From: Otis tarda
Lineage: Eukaryota; Chordata; Aves; Otidiformes; Otididae
Assembly (NCBI GenBank): GCA_026413225.1
Contig: CM048552.1
Coordinates: 46,515,001-46,579,000, forward strand
Length of the DNA: 64,000 bases
Reading direction: 5' to 3'
The notes under the pieces were generated by a model. It saw nothing but the letters and a program-made list of their open reading frames with translations, made no database searches and was not told the origin of the DNA. Position numbers and translations under genes: made by a program. The number at the start of each line of letters is the position of its first letter. Position 1 is the stretch's first letter. Shown piece after piece: positions 34,301-45,874 of the stretch.

Positions 34301-35026
34301 GAATGAGCAATTTATATACACGGAGAAAGTAAAAGCCTTTTTTTTTTTGTTAAATAACAAAACTTTTTTTGTTGTTGTTAAATCCAGTCTGATTATGATT
34401 AACAAATTACTTGTAGGTGGAATAAGGTCCTAGTTAACACTTTCACAATGATTTTGCCCTTCTGAGAAACAGAAGGGTACAGTTAAAATGAAAACTTTGT
34501 TAAACAGCGTCCTCAAAGAGAGACAGAAGTATCTGAATCTGTGTAAGACTATATTTATTCAGGTGTATTTACTCAAATGATTTTGTTTTAATAATTAAAA
34601 ATGGAAACTAGCTGAGATCTTTAACTATGAAAATGACAATACAAAACATGTTCCTTGCATTTTTCTTTTAAAGTGGTATTAAGGGAGCAACCCAGCTTCT
34701 AGAGTACTAAGAATGATCTTCTCATTAGTCTTTATAAACATTTAAATATATACTGAAATACATATTTACATATGGAAAAATCTGTCAGATGTCACTTGAA
34801 CACATAGAGCAAATAAAATATTGAATGATTTTAGGAGCCTTTTAGAACAAGGTCTGGAATGGAGATCTGAGTTACTGAGCATTATTTAGCAAATGCTTAA
34901 GTAATATATACAATGAGAAAAGAGGAAAATACACTCATTGGCTGAGTTTATTGAATATTTAGAGCCAGAAAACTCAGTGTTGGTAGAGGGATGAAATTTC
35001 CTTAACTCTACTAAAAAACCTCCCTA

Positions 35027-35097
35027 TGATCAAATCCTAATTGAAGTTAACAGGAATCTTGCCAGTGACTTCACTCGGGAGCAGAATATGACCCCTA
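35027..35097. repeat. Possible ancient amniote repeat fragment
   Basis: ATCAAATCCTAATTGAAGTT, then CTTGCCAGTGACTTCACTCG, then GAGCAGAATATGACCCC, resembles the old 'GCCATTGACTTCAATGGGAGCAGGAT' module found across sauropsid genomes. It is short and diverged, and the family is uncertain. Confidence 0.35.
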
Positions 35098-38000
35098 ACA
35101 AGTACATAATAGATTTACTATGCTAAATCAAATTGTCCTGGAACAACGTTACTTAGTTTATATTAATGTTTTTTTTTTGTTAGGTAGTCCATTCTGCTAT
35201 TTTTAAAATACTGAATTTTATTAAATTAGTGTTTTACGTCTAATTTACTACAGTAGTTTCCATAGTTGTGTCTGATTTTTTTTTTATTTTTTTCAAGGAT
35301 CAGAGAAACAATGATGAACTGCGCAATGCTGCTTCTTTTTAGGAAGGCCTGTTCTAAGAACGACTGTTAGTTTTAGTTTGAAAACAGTTCTACACATATG
35401 CTAAATTACTAGTCCAGAGGCAGAGCATTAACTCTTATATAAACTAATTGGGCTAATTATCTTCTGGAATTTAGGCAAATAATGTAACTGAGATAAACAG
35501 AGAGTCACTTATATGTCCACATTTATCTACACTTCCTATTTATACTGCTAAATGCTTAAAACAACACTGGCTCATAAATTTGCCTTTTCGTTCTCATTCT
35601 TTTGGCAGTGTTTCCTACATGCTGCACTTTTAAGAGTGCAGTTTGGTCTCCTCTCAAATAAATAAGAGCCATGGAAGGAAAAAACTGCAGCTACAAAGTA
35701 GTTCTAACCCATTAAATGCAGATGGCCCACAGGGGGTTTAATCATAAGAGAGAGAACACACATCATGCTGAAATATAGAGCTGTTTTCTGTCACTTGTTA
35801 CCATTTGAACGTCTGTCCCAGGAAAGTGAATTCAATATATCTTCCTGGCCATCAGTTGCCCTCTGAATACTCCTTCTCTCTCTGATGTAGCTAGATTTCC
35901 CTTTAGAACATACAGAGATGAATGAGCTCTTACCACACGTAGAAGTGAAAGAAAACATTTCTTTCTGCACCAGAACAGATGAGATTCATCATTAAGAGAA
36001 TGGATTTGACCTTGTCAAGTGGACCAAAGCAATTTATAAACAAACTCCTACAGGGGAGGCTACTTTTGGCCAAGTACTGTATTAGCTGTGTTTTACTTAT
36101 GCCCACTGCTACCTTACAATAACTTCACAAACAGGATGGCTTCCTGAAATATAGGGTGCTGAGAGATATCACAGATGCACCTAGAAACACTGGGATAACA
36201 TAGGGTTACTTCCCTCCCTAGAGGCTGTATAGAAATATGTCCACCCACCTTGCTATTTCATTCTTTGCAAAAGTTGCTGATCACTACCCAAATTAGAACT
36301 CCATTCGAAGTTTAGCAAAAGTATTAGACCATATTTATACTTCAATTTACCGTTATTGTATTGTTGTTTGTGTAAGCAACACCCATAAGGAAGATGGAGT
36401 CCAATATGAAATTGAGTGGCATCTACCTATCAGAACACTAGCAGAACAAAAGCAATTCAGTGTATGTCTAGTTTATTTCCGGTGTTGGAAAAAGAATACG
36501 AAGAGTCAATGGCTTGCTGCAAAGTTATTTAGACTAGCTGACACTCCCATTGCTAATGATAACTTTTCTTCTTTTAATAGGTTTCTTAAACTGCAGGTAG
36601 GAGTTTTAACCCTCCTCCTCCCAGGCCTGTGCCACATATGCTTTTTAAGTGGGAGTGATGTTTCAATGGATACAAAAGTACAATGGCTCATATCTTTTTG
36701 TCCTGTCCAATAATCATAAGAAAGGCAGAAAAATAAGGACATTAGGTGGCTCAGAGACAACCCTGTTGTGTGGGAAGAGAAGACTATGCACCAACTCAAG
36801 GGGTGGTTGCATGCTATAGTGGAGGAAAGACTCACTACATGTGTAAACTGCACATCATCAATAACAAAGCTTTTACTATGACTTCTAGGACATACCTCCC
36901 CATCTGTGCCAACCTTAGTTGTGCCAGCAGAGTTGACAGTATTATGATCCCCTTCCCTGTCTTCCCTTCTTCAAGAACGGAATTGTGTAGAAGGGAAAAA
37001 CATTTGTAGAAGGGAACTGACCAAAATATTCACTGTTCTCTTAGACTCACTTTTCCTATGGCATCTATCCAAACAAAAGGGGTGAAGTTAGTACTCAAAG
37101 TCTACAGTAATAAGCCTGTGTATTGTGATAATGTTTTATTGCATTTTTTTGTTGATACTGCTTTAGAAATAGTAGCTGGAGTTGATAACTGTGAGAAGGA
37201 GATCTTTCTTCTAATACTCAGCAGCTTTAATATGTGGAGTCCTTTAAGCCATTAAATTTCCCAAAGCTTTCAGAAAGCATGGAGCCTCCATCATTTATGA
37301 GTCTTATGTGAATAGCCAAGAGCTTGATACATATTTTAGCTCAGGAGAAATCTATGCTGTACAAGTCTTGCCTGCTTCATCATAGAAGAACATCTTTAAT
37401 GTTTAAAAAACAAGACAACAGTTTCAACTATGTTTCATTGCTAGGAGATAAGAATACTGACCCTCTTGAGGTCAGAACAATGAAAATAATTTCCCAAGTC
37501 CTCAGAAAGCACTATATTGCATATATTCAAAGCTGCTTAGCAGATTTATGCCTTATTAATCACTAGGTCAAGTTCTCAAGGTCTTCTGCCATTAGTCTGA
37601 GAAAAGAGAAATGGCCACTTGCCTACTTCTTATAGCTATTATTCATTATTCATGCGCCTCTCTCTCTCAGTGTGCGCTAGGTGTTCCTGAGTCAAATATG
37701 GAGATGAGAGACTCAGTTCTAATGTTAATTTCCCTAGTTTTATAATCACATCTCCACTCTAATTTCCAAAGGTATAGGAAGAACAGAGTCAGAACATTAG
37801 GCCCTGGACCCAGTATACTTACAATGAAAATACAGAAGTTACAGAAAAAGGAAAAGATTACAGCAGAGAAAAAGTGATTAAGTACTACCGAGTAACTTAT
37901 TTATCTTGACTCACATTTTTTATAAGTATGCATCTGTTTGCACTCTTTAAGAGGAAGATCAGAGTTCACAGAGAATTTTTATTACCCTGGGAAGAAATTT

Positions 38001-41000
38001 ATCTTTTATTTTCTTTTTTTTTTTAAGAAGAAAACATGGTTTATTATACCCTTTAAATGAAACAAAAACAAATCTGTCCCTCTCTCCACTTTTGCACCAG
38101 GCAGGAAGCATCCAAGATGGTTGATACATAGTGAAAGGTATTCTGCTACGTCTCAATATTTCTCTAAAGCACAAATTCATCCTGAAATCAACCCTAACAG
38201 TTTTACTCTGCCTGAAAATTCATTAGGATATTTGCAGAAATGATATTTTGCTGTGTCGAATTTGGTCCTGTGGATTAATGGGGTAATCACATTTCTATTG
38301 TCCTTCAGCTTTATTGATTCTTTTGGAATCCGTAGCCTAGAATAAAAACTGCTATTTTCATTTATTCTGTGTATTGGTATTCAGCTGAGGGACCTTGGGA
38401 AGTTGTCAGAGGCAAGAATTCTATACACTGCAATAAGTTGCCACAGAAGACATTTTATTTATTTAAACTTCTCCACCTCCATTCTTCTTCGGCATCCAAC
38501 ACACATATATAAAGTGTTGCTGCCACTTTCCAGTTTGAGTTGAGAGCTCTTTGTTTTCACATAAAATAGTTCTGTTACATTTCCATAGTACATCAAAGCA
38601 AAATCAAGTTTATTGTAACTTTTCAGGGCTTTACACATCTCTGCTTTCCTTTTGTTAATATGCAAGCTAGCTGTCACCTGTTGTCTCTGCTCCACTAATT
38701 TTTGCAAAGTTGCTGTATAGCAACTTATACTCTCCTTTTATAAAGCCCTGATAGGGTATTAGAGTCGTCCCATCCAATGATTTGTCTGACTCAAAAATGA
38801 GTTCTTTTAAATTATCTTCCTTGTTTTTTGTAGAATGATATGAATTAGTACAAAAACGATCTAGATGAATTCATTTTCCTGAATGTTCAGCTTGTGACAC
38901 CTCAAAGTAGAAACTGTCCGTAATTTTATGCAGAATGATTGGCACAAACAGCTACATAAAATAATTCTTGTAGATACTAGATTTATGACTTCCTCTCAGT
39001 TTCCTCGCTTCTAGTTCTAATTCTGAACAAAGCTTCCACATTCACTTCCCAGTGGATATCTTCCATCTATTCAGCTTCCAGATTGTCATGCACTAGTCCC
39101 TGTTGTCTATATACAGACTCTATTTTCATGCTCAGCTGCATCCTCCTCTTCATTAGTCTAGCACCTTTTTCTTCTTGCAGTCTTAATATAGTTTCTATGT
39201 ACTGGCCAACATATTTTTCCATGTAAATGTATGCATTATTTGCTCTTGCTGATTCTGTTTCATATACGATTCATACTGAAAGACTTCTTCCATTTTAGTG
39301 TTTACTACATAGGTGCTGTCAGCCTCTAGATTTTACTAGCACCATGCTCCGGTTGCAAATATATTGGTTGTGGGAAAATCATGGCAGAAGCGAATTAACC
39401 ATGTTATATATTTTTCCCTGTGAATTCTGGAGGAGTGAGATGCAAAGGGCATCTGCATGGTTCTGGTTACTTCTTTATTATCTGCCCTTCTGCAAAGTTC
39501 AGGGGGGAATGAGGAAACAATACTTGGTTCCTTTGTTACTACAGAAATATCTCACGAGATCTTTAACATGCAGCTTTCTTCTTGAGTGACCAAAATATGA
39601 AAAAAGTTCATATACTGAATATGGAGAGACTAATGGAAGGGGAAGAACTGTATGAACTATATGCTGCCAGGTGACTCATTTGTTTTTTAATATGTTATTC
39701 ATAAACATTCATTTAATATGTTATGCATATTACATGCATATGTAAGACATTGATTGTGCATATGTCACAGAACACAACAGATTTCCTATTAGTTTTAATA
39801 GCCATGATATATCATTATACTTTCTTAAGTAAAGATCCTAGCCATCACATTTCTCCTGCTTTATCCTACAGATACATAAAGCTGTGTTGTCCTCCCATCC
39901 TTCTAAATAAATAATACAAATAAGGTTTTTCAAGGTAGAATTAGAAACCATCTTCTCTGCACTTGACCAATTTTTGTTCCTTCTTCCCTAAGAATTTGCC
40001 CAATGAGTTTTACTTTGCCTGGATCGTAGGAGGTGAGAAGTGATTTTCCAGCTCCTGGCATAAGACTTAAAATAACATCTGAAGCAGAAGAATCTTTCTT
40101 TAAGACTGAAAGCATCATTAGAAGACATGACAGAGCTATTATTCACCTCAAGGCCATCAAAGGGAATTCTGTTACACAAAGTATTTCAAGACAGGACTCC
40201 AGTTTTTGCTCCTGTGTATACTTAATGAAACAATCTGGTAAATAATGCTGAAACAGGATGACAACTTTTTCAGATGAGAGTCTACTTATTAGATTATAAA
40301 AGTCATTCTCACTCATATTTGTTCTCTTTTTTTTTCCCATTGCTTGGTGACTTCTCGAGCTTCTGATTTCACGGAAGGACACCTCTCCCTAAAATAGCCA
40401 CTGGCTTGCTGCAAGGAAGGTAAAAATTATTATGATTTTTCAAGTAGAAGAAGGAGCTGAGCCTGATCTCATAGAAAGCAAGGCCCAGTGATAATCCCAT
40501 CTGTGTGAGGTTTTCATATGCTCTGAAAATTCAGATCCACATTTTGCAAATAAGTTTACCTGTAAGCTATGCTTTGTGTTGCTGAAACCTAGAAAGAAGG
40601 TGGTCTTTAAGGACATGCCCTGAACACAGTTCTCCACACCTGGAATACTTTAAAGTCAAAGACACAGGTACCTCTTGGGTTAGGCTTCGTCTTAGATGGG
40701 GTGTTGAAGTTGTAACCTTTAGATTTAGGCATATAAAATGGCAGTTAGATGACTAAATCTTCCACAGTTCCTATATGAATCTATCATAAATCCTTGACTC
40801 TGCTCCCAAATTCTTCTCTCTTTTATCCCTTTTAAGTGATGTCTCTTCTAGGGTTCATGATTTGCAAAGCAGAAATGACCCTGTGTGTCTCAAAAAGTCT
40901 ATGCTTTCCATATGTGCATTACACAGGTTTTAATATTCATTACCGTATTTATAAAACAATGTTACCATGATTAAGGATATCCAGGCTACATTCCTATATT

Positions 41001-41198
41001 TCAATATTCAAAGACAGCATAACACAAAATGTTGATGATACGTTCCAAACATACAAATATTTTAACTGTCATAAAATGTTTATTTTTGAATTTCTGTACA
41101 TGTATTTTAAACAGTATGTCAAGTTCTCTGCAGAAAGTTTTGTGAAAGATATTAAAATGCAGAAATTGAAACTATGTGGGTTTTTCAAGATAGGTGAT

Positions 41199-42342
41199 TG
41201 TTCTGGTTTTTTTTTTAATAAGGTGGGGTTACGGTGGTAGCTTCTGTAAGAAGCCGCTAGAAGTTGCTCGCCTTTGTTCAGTGGACTCGGCTGGACCTAG
41301 GATGGACCCACTGCTGGTCAGGGCCAAGCCAATTGGTAGCAGAATGTTCCCTGATAACGCCTCTGAGACAATGTATTTAAGAAGGGGAAAACAGAAAAAA
41401 AAGAGGAGAAGTGATGATGTGAAGAAGCTGAGCAGTGGGACAGAGAGGGGGAGGCGCGAGCCTTGTGGGCCTTGCAGGCCTCACCCTCTGGCCTCCCACT
41501 GGGCATCCATCTGGGCCTGACTCGGCCTGGCCTGGCTGCAAGAAGTGGAGAGGAGATGAGATGGATGATGTGAAGAGATCCTGAGAGGTGTCTGCCAGCC
41601 TGTTGTGAAGAATTTCTTGTAAGACGAATGGCTGCAGATGCCAAGGTCAGTGAAGAAGGAGGGGGAGGAGTAATGCGGCTCCCGGCCAAGATTCCCCTGC
41701 AGCCTGTGATGATCATGGTGAAACAGGTTGTCCCCCTTGAAGCCCATGGAGGTCCATGGAGGAGCAGAGATCCACCTGCAGCCCGTGGAGGACCCCATGT
41801 CAGGGCAGGCAGATGCCTGAAGGAGGCTGTGGCCTGTGGAGGGCCCGCTGAGGCAACTGTTCTGGAGGGACTGCACCCCATGGAAGAGATGACCCATGCC
41901 GGAACAGTTTCATGAAGGACTGTGGCGTATGGGTGGGACCCCACGCTGGAGCAGGGGAGGAATGTGAGGAGTTCTTCCCCCAACGACGAAGCAGCAGCAC
42001 AAAACAACGTGTGATGAACTGACCGTAACCCCCATTCCCTCTTCCCCCCTGTGCCACTTGGGGGCAGGGGAAGGTGGTAGAGATAATGTTAAGCCTGGGA
42101 AGAGGGAGGGGTGGCGGGAGGTTATCTTGTTCTCTGTCTCATTATTCTGCTTTCGTTTTAGAAATAAATGAATAGTTTTCCCCAGGTCAAGCCTGTTTTG
42201 CCCGTAACAGTAACTTTAAGGATTTCTCCCTGTCCTTATCTCAAACCTCAAGCCTTTATTTCTTACATTATCTTTCTCAGAGGGTGGGGGGAGTGAGAGA
42301 GAGACTGCATAGTCTGGTCCCGATTGGGGCTAAACTACGACA
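41199..42342 (+). mobile_element. Solo LTR of an avian endogenous retrovirus (ERVL-like)
   Basis: The element runs from TGTTCTGG to ...CTACGACA and is flanked on both sides by the same 5 bases, GTGAT (41194-41198 and 42343-42347), a target-site duplication of the size usual for ERVL. It contains the avian-LTR pieces GAAGCCGCTAGAAG, ATGTATTTAAGAAGGGGAAAA, GTGATGAACTGACCGTAACC, and a polyadenylation region with AAATAAATGAATAG then CCTGTTTTGCCCGTAACAGT, giving the + orientation. About 1,144 bases; no internal gag or pol is present, so it is a solo LTR. Long open frames inside it are not host genes. Confidence 0.85.
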
Positions 42343-42689
42343 GTGATATTTACAGTAAAGTGTTGATCTGTCAAAACCACCTGAATCTGCAATGTTTACA
42401 AGCCTAAAAGTGGGAGTTGTATCCAGTTTGAGAAACTAATGTGCATTTCTGACTTTGTCTTCCATAAAAACATGTTTTTTGTTTTTCAGACTTTGAAGAG
42501 GCTACAGATAAATGGTGTAAGCAATTACAAGTGCTAGGTGGAACCAGTGACTGATCGGTAGTAGGCACTTGCTTAGATAAGAACACGTGGTACATATTAT
42601 TAACATAGAAAAAAAATTAATGTCACAGTGTGAATTCTCAAACTCTAGTACCAATCTAGCCATTGGATTTTACTTCCTTCCCTTGTTGA
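42343..42689. other. Short unique spacer between two LTRs
   Basis: About 350 bases of AT-rich DNA with no retroviral coding sequence. Its presence argues that the two flanking LTRs are separate insertions and not the ends of one provirus. Confidence 0.5.
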
Positions 42690-43437
42690 CAGCTGTGTGG
42701 TGTGTAGACATCAAGCTGTTGGCCGTAGGAGGCTGCAGGGGAGACCTCTGTGGGATAAGGCCAGGGGTTGCCCTGTGCCCATTGCAAAACACAGTTGAGC
42801 CCATCAGTAAAGCTGATGGTGCCCCTGGGAAAACATTCAAGAAAAGACAAAATTGCTGGACAGAGAAGAAGAGGTAACAAAAAGAGTGAGGAACAGTGGA
42901 GGGAAAACCAAGATCAGAGGAAGAGGACGAGGAGGAGGAGGAGGAAGGATGGCCAGAGATGCTCTAGGCACCAGAGCAAGTATCCACTGCGGTCCATGTA
43001 GGACCTACAATGGAGCAGTTATTTCCTGAAGGAACTAAAGCCCACAGGGAAACCCATTCTGGAGCAGAGTAGAAGTGTGATAGGGAAGCAGCAGCAGAGA
43101 GGAACTCTTATGTATTGACCATCACCTCTCCATCCCTCTATGCCACTGTCGGGGTGAGTAGAAGGTTTGAGAGTGAAGGGACAAAGCTGAGCCTGGGAGA
43201 GGGGGGAGGAAAGTTGTTTTAATGTTTGTTTACCCTAATCTATTTTAACTGGTAAAATTATTTTCCCAAAGTTGAGGCAGTTTTGCCCATCACAGTAATT
43301 GGTAAGTGGTTTCTCTGTCTTTATCTTAACCCAAAAGCTTTCTAATCCCATTTTCTCCCTCTCTCCTGCTGGGCAGGTGAGGAGTGAGTAAGCAGCTGGG
43401 TGGGAGTTTGGCCCTTAGCAAAAGTTAACCCCCCACA
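42690..43437 (+). mobile_element. Second solo LTR, related avian ERVL-like family
   Basis: It carries GAGGCTGCAGGGGAGACCTC, ACCAAGATCAGAGGAAGAGG, a polyadenylation-side block GGCAGTTTTGCCCATCACAG and TTGGTAAGTGGTTTCTCTGT, and ends GTTAACCCCCCACA at 43437. These match another avian ERV LTR subfamily in the same + orientation. The 5' edge is uncertain (roughly 42690-42710) and no target duplication could be matched, so the copy is older or truncated. It includes a purine run at about 42915-42950. Confidence 0.75.
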
Positions 43438-45559
43438 AAAAACAAATTGGTTCTGCGTCCCAACAAACTGAGTCTGGCTAAGCCATGTCCAGTCATCAAT
43501 CTGAAGATTTCATGTGACTAAAAATCTACCACTACCCATGACAAATTTGTTCCACTTGTCAGTCCTTCTGATTGTGAAACGTTTTTACATTGTTTCTCAA
43601 AAAAAATTCACCACTGTTTGTTTGCAAAAATGCCCACAGATTTAATAGGGGACTTTACTCTTCAGCAAAGAATTTGGTGACGACATCTAATGTGCATTTA
43701 TGGTGCATTGGATGGAAAAGAGGTTTTAAAAGTCTGAGTCAGAGTCTGGAGAAAGTCTTTCTTATTTTAAATTCGATGCCACATCTTGGAAAAATTGTCT
43801 CTCAGTTTTATTCTTTTACCTTTGTTTGCAATATACTAGAAATAATTGACAGCAGTTATGAGTATTTACATTGCAAAGCACTCATACAGTGGGAAATTAA
43901 AATGCTCCAAAAATTTACAGGAGTAAGGAAGATAAGAATACTGCAGAACCAGGTCTTTGCTGAGTAGACTACTTTAAACACCCCATTAGCCATAAATAGA
44001 AGTATAGTATTATCTCAGGAGCAATTACATAAAAAAATAGCCTAGTAAGCATCACAAGAAGCAAAACGTGCTGTGAAACATAGCAATCATGGAAGAGGGA
44101 ATACTAAAAATGATCCCTTTCATGGATGCTATTTTCTACCATATTTCTACCTGCTAAACATTTGCTGTACATCCTAATTTCTTGTGTGTGAGAACACATG
44201 TAAAGGATGTTTTCCTGATGCATTCACAAGTGCAAAGGGTAAACGGTGAGTTATGTGATGCTTTCCAACTCCTGTCACGTCTTGTCCATGGAGATGTACC
44301 AATATACTGCTGCTAACCCCTTCAGCAGGGAATAAGTGTGACAAGATAATGACGCGGCAATACTCTGTGGTGATATAAAAGAATATTTCTGCTCAGGAAA
44401 CTTACATATTAATGGTAAATAATAGTCTCCTTGGATACTAAAGGAAACTCCTCACCTGTATTTTGCACCTCATTGGCTGTAGAGAAAGCCTGGGAAAGCT
44501 GGCCTTGCCTATCTGAAACTAGTTTTTGTGAACGTTTTGTGAAAGTAATAGTTTTATTCAAGCCTTTCCACTGGCTTACTAGGCAGAAAATACTTATACC
44601 TTTCTGACTTTAAGGAATGTAAATGAAGCATGATTACAAAAATGGCTACTGGTATATATTAAAGCCTTCCTAGGTTTGCAGTGGCTTGCTGCAGCCCATC
44701 CCAAAATGATTATGGCCAGTAGGGAAGAATATAAGTGAATTCTATGCTATCTCTGCCTGAATCTTTGATTGTTGCCCAGGCTGGGACTTGATACTCTGAG
44801 TCTCTGTCAGGAGTCAGAACAAGTCTGGTTCTGCTTATCCCACGTTTATCTAGCCCCTTTGGATCTTTGTTTTGTAGTGTTGCCTCCTCTGTTTTACAGT
44901 CACATGTAAAGATTGAGATGATAAGGAAGGAAGGAAATAAGGACACTGTATTTTAAAAAATGACAGGCACAGGTCTGCACATATATAACATGCAACACAA
45001 AAGTTATGGGAGTTAGGTGGTTAAAGCCCCTGAAAGTCTTTATGTTCTCCTACGGTGAGAAAATTCTCTTCCCCCTATCCTTTAAAGGTGAGGGAAACCC
45101 CTCTGGAGAGGTCATCTGTGATGTTCATTATCTCTGAAATGCAACTATTTTATAAATCAGGTTCAAACAATGTGGAGTACACAAATGTATGCAAACCTCT
45201 GAGGGCAAGTATGTGGAAAGGTTCCTCCCTCTTCCTACTTCCTTCTCCCTCCCAACAAGCAAGGCTTGCAGATGTTTTCTTCTGCTCTTTATTCTTTTGT
45301 TCCTGTTTGGCTGTGACCCTTACTCCCAACCGATTCTTTTTGTCAAACTTTGTTTTTTCCTGAGCCTTTGATCCTGTGCTTTGACTCTTGCAGTAACGAA
45401 CATGACACTATTACTTCACTAGATTCATTTTATGATTCCTTACCTCTCAGAGTTCCCATGAACGATAATACACATTTCTTCTTTTGTCAGTGTCTTGCAG
45501 AAAAAGAGAGGGTCTCACAAAAACTACCACTTTGCCTTAGGACAGGTGAAATACGTCTG

Positions 45560-45630
45560 TAGATTAAATACGTACATGAAATATATGTATAGATTAAACA
45601 TGTACTTACATATGTAGATTAAATATTTAG
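45560..45630. repeat. Degenerate tandem repeat, about 2.5 copies
   Basis: TAGATTAAAT/C begins at 45560, 45590 and 45615, each followed by an AC(G/T)TAC or similar AT-rich segment. The periods are 30 and 25 bases. Confidence 0.65.
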
Positions 45631-45858
45631 GATTATGCGTTGTAACTATACATTCGATTATCCAGTTTGTCTTTGCTTACATGTCTTCAGCTGGGAGAGA
45701 CTAGTCAAAGGTTTAAAAAGATGCTAATAGAACCACACTTAGAAGACATACAGCAGCCTAGAGGCTAGGGCTCCAGGATCAGGCCCATCATCTTGTTCCT
45801 AGAAAGAAATGTTGCCTTTTGCCAAAATTGTATATACTCTTAGGTCTTCTGATGCTTT

Positions 45859-45874
45859 CCCCCCCCCCCCCCCC
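45859..45874. repeat. Poly(C) run of 16
   Basis: An uninterrupted run of 16 C bases in otherwise AT-rich intergenic DNA. Confidence 0.9.

Larger units (their letters stand above)
28661..41193. other. Gene desert downstream of ALX1, first part
   Basis: No exon, RNA gene or recent transposon is recognised in 12.5 kb of AT-rich DNA. The longest open frames (for example 33187-33567 on the minus strand) show no family features and lack any supporting context. Old repeat-like fragments lie near 31.16 and 35.03 kb. Stretches at 30960-31130 and 35440-35740 look like candidate regulatory elements. Confidence 0.65.

Noticed and set aside
41318..42007. 229-residue minus-strand open frame and others nearby
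   Set aside because: They lie entirely inside a solo LTR on the antisense strand. LTRs do not encode such proteins and no retroviral protein is present.
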